This document shows, in pieces, positions 43,073-47,697 of a DNA stretch of 47,697 nucleotides. The first letter of the stretch is position 1; each line of letters starts with the position of its first letter. A program made the translations under genes and the position numbers. Under the pieces are notes generated by a model. That model was not told the origin of the DNA. It saw only the letters and a list, made by a program, of their open reading frames with translations, and did not search any database. The stretch is from an uncultured Mollicutes bacterium. GTDB taxonomy: Bacteria > Bacillota_I > Bacilli_A > Acholeplasmatales > Anaeroplasmataceae. The DNA is taken from positions 1 through 47,697 of the forward strand of contig CAMWKG010000012.1 of assembly GCA_947174785.1 (NCBI GenBank), in the 5' to 3' direction.

Positions 43073-43591
43073 TTAACATCTAAAAACAGAATTTAAAATA
43101 TATTTAGATTGAGATCTATTTATAGTATTAGTAAAAAAAGTATTTTTATTTACTCTGCTTTGATCAATATAAAGTTTCTTGACAATAATTAGCTTTAGTC
43201 TTGGAATGACAATCTCTATAACAATAAAAATTAATGTGAAAAGTACTGTAATATGAAGAAGGGTCAAAGCATAATTAGAAAAACAGCGTGTTAAAATAAA
43301 CTCCATCAGCTTGTGAAGTAAAATGGAATTATTTAAACAGAGAATACTATAATAATCAATCTGATTACATATTGCTATTACCCATCTACAAGACCAATCA
43401 TATAAAAATTCTATTCCAATACCAAGTCTATATAAGCAAAGCAATGCAAAATAGGCTGCACTTACACCTAATATAGATAAGAATAGGACCTTAGTGCTCT
43501 TAGAATAGGCAGAGGCTATTCCCAATATTAGAACACATAAAAATATTAATATTATATTATTTTCCATAAAATTAAATAAAAACTCTAACAT
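43073..43591 (-). CDS. Unknown small membrane protein heading the polysaccharide operon
   Basis: A 172-aa protein I do not recognise. It has about four hydrophobic spans (roughly 10-27, 35-53, 60-75 and 115-140), a Cys-rich middle (CRWVIAICNQIDYYSILC) and a basic, Asn/Ser-rich C-terminal tail of about 30 residues. The start at 43591 has AAAGGAG 8 bp upstream; the longer frame to 43660 runs through the promoter. First position in the operon suggests a part in assembly or regulation, but no function can be assigned. Confidence 0.6.
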   Translation of the reverse strand: MLEFLFNFMENNIILIFLCVLILGIASAYSKSTKVLFLSILGVSAAYFALLCLYRLGIGIEFLYDWSCRWVIAICNQIDYYSILCLNNSILLHKLMEFILTRCFSNYALTLLHITVLFTLIFIVIEIVIPRLKLIIVKKLYIDQSRVNKNTFFTNTINRSQSKYILNSVFRC

Positions 43592-43622
43592 TTGCCTCTC
43601 TCCTTTCTGTGGACACTTGTCT

Positions 43623-43651
43623 AATATAATTATTTTACCATTTTTAGGCAA
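43623..43651 (-). promoter_or_regulatory. Main promoter of the polysaccharide operon
   Basis: TTGCCT (43646-43651), exactly 17 bp, then TATATT (43623-43628) on the minus strand, about 30 bp before the first start codon. No other strong promoter was seen until wzx, so the operon may span about 15.6 kb. Confidence 0.6.
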
Positions 43652-43679
43652 TTGAAACAATAAATATATTTAAAATAAT

Positions 43680-43723
43680 AAATAAAAAGACACATTTTTC
43701 TACAAATTTAGAAAGATATGTCT
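43680..43723 (-). terminator. Terminator of the upstream Wzy-like gene
   Basis: AGACATATCTTTCTA and TAGAAAAATGTGTCT form a 15-bp imperfect stem (43688-43702 and 43709-43723), followed by TTTTATTTATT on the minus strand. Confidence 0.75.
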
Positions 43724-43736
43724 AGTCCATTTAACT

Positions 43737-45149
43737 TTATAAGGTTTTGTTGTCTAAAGAGCTTAATTCTTTTTTTGCAAATATCCCTGCATCAATCGTT
43801 CCCATAATTACCATAAGTGGTAACATATAATAATACATATGATATGTATTATCAATCATTCCATATAAATCCACAAATAAATATCCTGTACCTAAAACTG
43901 CCAATAGGTATGTATCATATCTTTTCAGATTCCAATATTTTTGGATAAAATGCACAAGCAAAAATCCAGCACCAATCACGCCGCCGTTAATTAGAGTTTC
44001 AAAAAATGTTGAATGGAAAACAATAGGACCCACTTGAACACCAAAAGCCGTTTCTTGTTCGCCTATAGCACAAACGATACCTGGACCAAATATAGTATGA
44101 ACTGTATTTCCTCGCCATAATCGAACTGCCGCCTCCCATACTTCTTTTCTGCCATTGTCATCTAAGCCATTCTTAAATACTAGTTCCATTATTTTCTCTA
44201 ATTCTCGAGTGATAATCGGCTTCATACACAAAATTAAGATAATTATAGTTAAAGCATAAACCAAAAAAGCATTTTGATACAATCTGGCTCTTTTTGATAT
44301 AAACATTAAAGCGACATATAAAACAACTATCTCCAATAAGCCAAAAATATAACTGCCTCTACTTGTTGTTAATAAAATACCTATTATGCCAATAATAATC
44401 TTGGAATTTTGATAAATCATACCCGTTAGTTTTTCTTGCTTGCCAAGAATATAAAAGACAAAAGGTATTGCCACGCAAATCATAATACCTGCTTCATTAC
44501 AAAATCCCCAACCTAAAAAATACCAAAGATCTAAAATATTATTAACTGTGTCTTTTAATTCATACACTTTTAAAGCACATTCACATGCTAAAATAATAGT
44601 TAAGAAAGACATACTTACAGCTAACAAATCCATTCCGTTTTCTTTTATACCATTTGTCATTATGATATATAACAATAAATACCCCAAATTGGCAAAAAAC
44701 AAAAAATAGAACACTTCGTTGCCTTTGGGAACTTTACACCAAATAATAGGAATAATTGTAGTGAAAGCTAATCCTGCCAAACCAATTAGAGATTTCATTT
44801 TCTTTAATTGTATTCCGCCTCTAAAGGAGAAAAACAATATAATTATTGCAAATATACTAGCAATGACAATGATAGGTATAGGAAATGAATCACTTGCAAA
44901 TCCCTCGCTAAATATAAAGATAAAATATATACATTGTGGTATAACATATTTTAAATCTTTAGTTAAAATTAATGCTATAGCGGCTATTAACATCATAACA
45001 ATCATACCAACGACACTATTTAATGCCCATCCCATTACTGTGACTAGTGCTAATACAGCTGCATAAATCTCATTAAAATATTTCATTTTAGTGATTTTTA
45101 AAGCACATATATTTAGATGATTATATTTTTCTTGAATTACTGACATCAT
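43737..45149 (-). CDS. Second Wzy-like polymerase / O-antigen ligase family protein
   Basis: A 470-aa membrane protein with about twelve spans. LLTTSRGSYIFG, GRKEVWEAAVRLW and the loop FGPGIV... FHSTFFETLINGGVIG match the Wzy_C/O-antigen ligase family. It stands upstream of the main operon and has its own extended -10 element (TGC-TATACT near 45175-45180) and its own terminator at 43680-43723. It could polymerise or ligate a second surface polymer, or attach the chain to an acceptor. GAGGG lies 8 bp before ATG. No good terminator separates it from the histidine kinase gene 107 bp upstream. Confidence 0.8.
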   Translation of the reverse strand: MMSVIQEKYNHLNICALKITKMKYFNEIYAAVLALVTVMGWALNSVVGMIVMMLIAAIALILTKDLKYVIPQCIYFIFIFSEGFASDSFPIPIIVIASIFAIIILFFSFRGGIQLKKMKSLIGLAGLAFTTIIPIIWCKVPKGNEVFYFLFFANLGYLLLYIIMTNGIKENGMDLLAVSMSFLTIILACECALKVYELKDTVNNILDLWYFLGWGFCNEAGIMICVAIPFVFYILGKQEKLTGMIYQNSKIIIGIIGILLTTSRGSYIFGLLEIVVLYVALMFISKRARLYQNAFLVYALTIIILILCMKPIITRELEKIMELVFKNGLDDNGRKEVWEAAVRLWRGNTVHTIFGPGIVCAIGEQETAFGVQVGPIVFHSTFFETLINGGVIGAGFLLVHFIQKYWNLKRYDTYLLAVLGTGYLFVDLYGMIDNTYHMYYYMLPLMVIMGTIDAGIFAKKELSSLDNKTL

Positions 45150-45256
45150 ATTCTAATCCCTCGAATTCTTATAAAGTATAGCACATGTTAATAAAAAATA
45201 CCACAATTTGCTTATTTTACCATCGCTTAAAATGATTATTATATTATAATTTTCAT

Positions 45257-46081
45257 TTATTTATAAGTTTCCACAATATCTAAATCTAAAGTAACTATAA
45301 AACAACTTCCTTCGTTTATTTTGGATGTCACTTCTATTTTTCCATTCATTTTATCAATTAACTTCTTTACAATAAATAGTCCTAATCCTGAACTTTCCAC
45401 ATCCGTATGTGCCAATGCTCTTTCTTGAGCAAAGGGTTCAAACAAATGTTTTTGAAATTCTTCACTCATACCATAGCCAGTATCTTTAACTTTAAAAATA
45501 TATGTTGAGGTTAAATCATTAAGTTTTTGTTCTTCTACAGTAAATGAAATTTTGCCATTAGGCTCTGTGTATTTAATAGCATTAGATAAAAGATTCGTTA
45601 GAACCTGATTTAAATGTAGTTCATCTGCTATTACTTTAGGATGTAATATTTGAACATCCTTTTCAAATTTTATATTTCTTTTTAGCATTTGAGGCTCAAC
45701 ATTATTTAAACAAGCATCAATTATTTCTATCAGGTTTCCAATGGTTTTTGTTATTTCTAATTTGTCGCTATTTATTTTGGATAGATCTGTAACATCCTTT
45801 ACTAGAGCCAACATATGATGAGAAATATTAGTAATCTTATTTAGATATTCTTCTACCTTGTTTGGTTGATCTAGATTTTTAGAGGCAAGCAATGTAAACC
45901 CATCTATTGCATAAATAGGTGTTTTTAAATCGTGAACGATTTTAGAAAAATAATCAAAGGAAGCCTGCTCATTTTTCTTTCTTTTTCTTTGAAGAATAAA
46001 AATAACAATTAAAGTAAATAAACAAAATAAAAGTATTACAATTATGGGAATACATATCCATAACAAAAAATTAATTTGCAC
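45257..46081 (-). CDS. Orphan sensor histidine kinase
   Basis: A 274-aa kinase with one N-terminal membrane span (about 4-31) and almost no extracellular part. HisKA has the phospho-accepting His50 in KIVHDLKTP. The ATPase domain shows the N box LSNAIKYT, G1 DTGYGM and G2 SSGLGLFIVKKL. With no sensor domain it probably senses the membrane, or a partner protein. No response regulator gene is adjacent. The start is probably GTG at 46081, because AGGAG sits 9 bp upstream; the ATG at 46090 directly abuts that site. A TGG-TATAAT extended -10 lies at 46110-46118. Confidence 0.85.
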   Translation of the reverse strand: MQINFLLWICIPIIVILLFCLFTLIVIFILQRKRKKNEQASFDYFSKIVHDLKTPIYAIDGFTLLASKNLDQPNKVEEYLNKITNISHHMLALVKDVTDLSKINSDKLEITKTIGNLIEIIDACLNNVEPQMLKRNIKFEKDVQILHPKVIADELHLNQVLTNLLSNAIKYTEPNGKISFTVEEQKLNDLTSTYIFKVKDTGYGMSEEFQKHLFEPFAQERALAHTDVESSGLGLFIVKKLIDKMNGKIEVTSKINEGSCFIVTLDLDIVETYK

Positions 46082-46109
46082 TATATACATCTCCTTTTCT
46101 TTTCCCTAT

Positions 46110-46118
46110 CCTATTATA
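46110..46118 (-). promoter_or_regulatory. Extended -10 promoter of the histidine kinase gene
   Basis: TGG-TATAAT on the minus strand (TATAAT 46113-46118 with the extended element just upstream, 46119-46121). The expected -35 region falls in the murA terminator and is poor (TTTCCT). Confidence 0.4.
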
Positions 46119-46123
46119 CCATT

Positions 46124-46166
46124 TAAAAAGAAAAAGAGGAAACCATTTTGATGATTTCCTGCTCTT
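46124..46166 (-). terminator. Terminator of murA
   Basis: AAGAG-(CA)-GGAAA-T-CAT pairs with ATG-G-TTTCC-TCTT (one bulge, one mismatch), followed on the minus strand by TTTCTTTTTAAAT, right after the stop at 46170. Confidence 0.65.
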
Positions 46167-46169
46167 ATG

Positions 46170-47408
46170 CTAAATTATTGTAATTTTGCCACCTAATGCC
46201 TTGAGACGATTGATTATATCATCGTACCCACGGAGCACATAATCGAAATTAGTGATTATAGATTCCTTATCTCCTAACAATGCCAACAATAAAAGTGCTG
46301 CACCATGTCTTAAATCACACGCATTATAATTTTTAGAATGAATTTTGTTTGTTCCTGTAACTATAGCTTGATTTCCTGAAATTTCGCACTGAGCTCCACT
46401 ATCTCTCATATCATAATAAATTTGCATTCGCTTTTCAAAAACCGTTTCTTCTATCTTTGATTTTCCAATTGTATTTAAAGATAATACACCAAAAACAGAC
46501 TGCAAATCTGTTGGAAATCCAGGATAAACATCAGTTATAATATGCATTTCCTTTCCATAACTCTTTTTTGCATATATTTCTGTTTCAGTATAAGAAATTT
46601 GATAGCCAGCATCTTTTAAAATTTTCAAAGGGCAAGTCAAATCATTGGTATTTACACGTTTTACCGTTACCTCGCCCTTTAACAATCCTAATATTGCGTA
46701 TGTCATTGCTTCCATTCGATCTGGTATAACTGTATGCTTTGTTAATTTAAAATCTAATTTAGATTTCTCATATCGTATCACTTCATTGTTCAATGTTAGA
46801 TGATATCCAAGCTTTTGCAAAAAATGAATAACATCTAAACCTTCTGGCTCATATAATCCATTCTTTATCTCATAATGATTTAATCTAAGTCCAGCAAAGA
46901 TTGCATTTATTGAAGCTCCCACACTTTTTTTTGTCAAAACAAGGCTGGCTTCTTCATTTACTTTAATCTTGTATACAGTTAAAATATTATCCTCTATAAA
47001 ATATTTGAATCCCAAATCTTCAAAGGCTTGTAGATGAACATCTATAGGTCTACTACCTATTTTACATCCTCCTGGTAATAAAATTTCACACTTAGAAAAT
47101 AAAGCTAAAAAAACTCCAATAAAATAATAGGACCCTCGAATCTTTTGACATTCTTCTAAAAATAAAGGTTTATATTTAAGATTGGTATTATCTATAAGCA
47201 TGGTATGACCTTTAAAAACCACCTTACAATCCAAGTACCTAAGAATATGGCAAATGTCAAACACATCACTAATACGTGGAACATTTCTTAACATAACCTT
47301 TCCCTTAGATAATAGACTAGCACACAGCAAAGGAATAACAGCATTTTTAGCACCCGAACAAAAAACAGTTCCTTTTATTATTGATCCACCCGATACTTTT
47401 ATATCCAT
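46170..47408 (-). CDS. murA: UDP-N-acetylglucosamine 1-carboxyvinyltransferase
   Basis: A 412-aa EPSP-synthase-fold enzyme for the first step of peptidoglycan synthesis: enolpyruvyl transfer from PEP to UDP-GlcNAc. GAKNA gives Lys21 and LPGGCKIGSRP gives Cys115, the position of the catalytic and fosfomycin-target Cys in E. coli MurA. PGFPTDLQS and YDDIINRLKALGGKI complete the pattern. The Cys115 register supports the start at 47408, which has AGGTGA 5 bp upstream; a GTG at 47417 overlaps that site. The sequence is fairly divergent, so a second murA copy elsewhere is possible. Confidence 0.9.
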   Translation of the reverse strand: MDIKVSGGSIIKGTVFCSGAKNAVIPLLCASLLSKGKVMLRNVPRISDVFDICHILRYLDCKVVFKGHTMLIDNTNLKYKPLFLEECQKIRGSYYFIGVFLALFSKCEILLPGGCKIGSRPIDVHLQAFEDLGFKYFIEDNILTVYKIKVNEEASLVLTKKSVGASINAIFAGLRLNHYEIKNGLYEPEGLDVIHFLQKLGYHLTLNNEVIRYEKSKLDFKLTKHTVIPDRMEAMTYAILGLLKGEVTVKRVNTNDLTCPLKILKDAGYQISYTETEIYAKKSYGKEMHIITDVYPGFPTDLQSVFGVLSLNTIGKSKIEETVFEKRMQIYYDMRDSGAQCEISGNQAIVTGTNKIHSKNYNACDLRHGAALLLLALLGDKESIITNFDYVLRGYDDIINRLKALGGKITII

Positions 47409-47510
47409 AATGATCACCTAATAAATCGTATGCTTCACCAACAATTCTAATGAATTATTTTAAAATCCAATCTCAAATATTAGTTTCTTATAATTGTTGC
47501 ACCCCTTATA

Positions 47511-47697
47511 TTACAAAGTCCTTACCTTCTCTATACTAAGACCTGTTGCCTCAGATATAAACTCATCAGTAGATCCCATAGCCTTAAGTCGTTTAGCAGT
47601 AGCTATATTAGCTTCCTTCTTGCCACGATTTTTTCCTAGAAGAATACCAGCTTTCTTCCCCTCATCCTTCCCATCATAATATCCATCATAGTACTTC
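47511..47697 (-). CDS. C-terminal end of an Rpn-family nuclease / transposase-like protein (partial)
   Basis: The last 62 codons of a gene that enters from the right edge; the stop is TAA at 47511-47513. The tail reads DGYYDGKDEGKKAGILLGKN, then ANIATAKRLKAMGSTDEF and EATGLSIEKV. That charged repeat and ATGLS ending is characteristic of Rpn/PD-(D/E)XK nuclease family proteins, often multicopy in Erysipelotrichaceae and related to recombination-promoting nucleases. The nuclease domain is outside the window. It is not an independent plus-strand gene. Confidence 0.75.
   Translation of the reverse strand, partial: KYYDGYYDGKDEGKKAGILLGKNRGKKEANIATAKRLKAMGSTDEFISEATGLSIEKVRTL

Noticed and set aside
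47494-47679. 61-aa plus-strand open frame at the right edge
   Set aside because: The minus strand here encodes a clear Rpn-type C-terminus with a proper stop; the plus frame is its shadow.
1-47697. CRISPR arrays, prophage modules, complete insertion sequences
   Set aside because: No regularly spaced repeats, phage structural genes or transposase with inverted ends were seen; only the partial Rpn-type gene at the right edge is mobile-element related.

Overview
The window comes from a low-GC, Gram-positive-type bacterium, most likely a gut Bacilli/Erysipelotrichia relative. Signs are AT-rich DNA, strong AGGAGG-type ribosome sites, Firmicutes-like promoters and terminators, TGA used as stop (tetR ends in TGA), rubrerythrin (anaerobe), a choloylglycine-hydrolase-like enzyme, and the tail of an Rpn-type nuclease common in that group. 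The genus assignment is inference. Almost everything is on the minus strand.

Layout. (1) 1-8100: housekeeping genes: a GT4 glycosyltransferase, an RpiB-like isomerase, class II fructose-bisphosphate aldolase, a YebC/YeeN protein, a degenerate GGDEF-EAL protein, a YitT membrane protein and methionyl-tRNA synthetase. (2) 8200-14900: a YdeI-like protein, a lone Wzz-like chain-length protein, a heterodimeric ABC exporter, a zinc-ribbon protein and a DUF402 protein. (3) 14889-15994: a compact ~1 kb cassette beside tRNA-Gly, flanked by a 34-bp direct repeat. It holds a plus-strand small RNA candidate, a gene for a 153-aa basic protein, and upstream of that gene a candidate RNA with its own promoter, H-type pseudoknot and terminator. 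The layout resembles a type III toxin-antitoxin locus. (4) 16.0-19.4 kb: tRNA-Gly, rubrerythrin, a membrane-anchored Ntn hydrolase divergent from a TetR regulator, and a protein with only sigma region 2 plus the remains of a second copy. (5) 19.4-25.2 kb: an operon of an MBOAT O-acyltransferase, an SGNH-like partner with a leucine-rich-repeat tail, and a transglutaminase lipoprotein. (6) 25.4-27.8 kb: a separate two-gene operon with a HisC-like aminotransferase and a fused TagD-like cytidylyltransferase/Gfo-Idh protein. (7) 27.9-43.7 kb: a long surface-polysaccharide operon, starting at a promoter near 43.65 kb and ending with a Wzx flippase. (8) 43.7-47.7 kb: a second Wzy-like protein, an orphan histidine kinase, MurA and a truncated Rpn nuclease.

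How they work together. The polysaccharide operon encodes a priming sugar-phosphate transferase, UDP-galactopyranose mutase (galactofuranose), three glycosyltransferases, RmlA and RmlB with FdtA/QdtA-like and FdtB/QdtB-like enzymes and an acetyltransferase (a dTDP-3-acylamino-3,6-dideoxyhexose), a hexapeptide acyltransferase, a TagB/TagF-like transferase, Wzy and Wzx. The TagB/TagF-like transferase probably adds a phosphodiester-linked group from a CDP donor, and the TagD-fusion operon next door is a good candidate source of that donor. The MBOAT/SGNH pair probably O-acylates an exported polymer. Rhamnose genes (rmlC, rmlD) are absent, so the dTDP branch leads to the 3-amino sugar.
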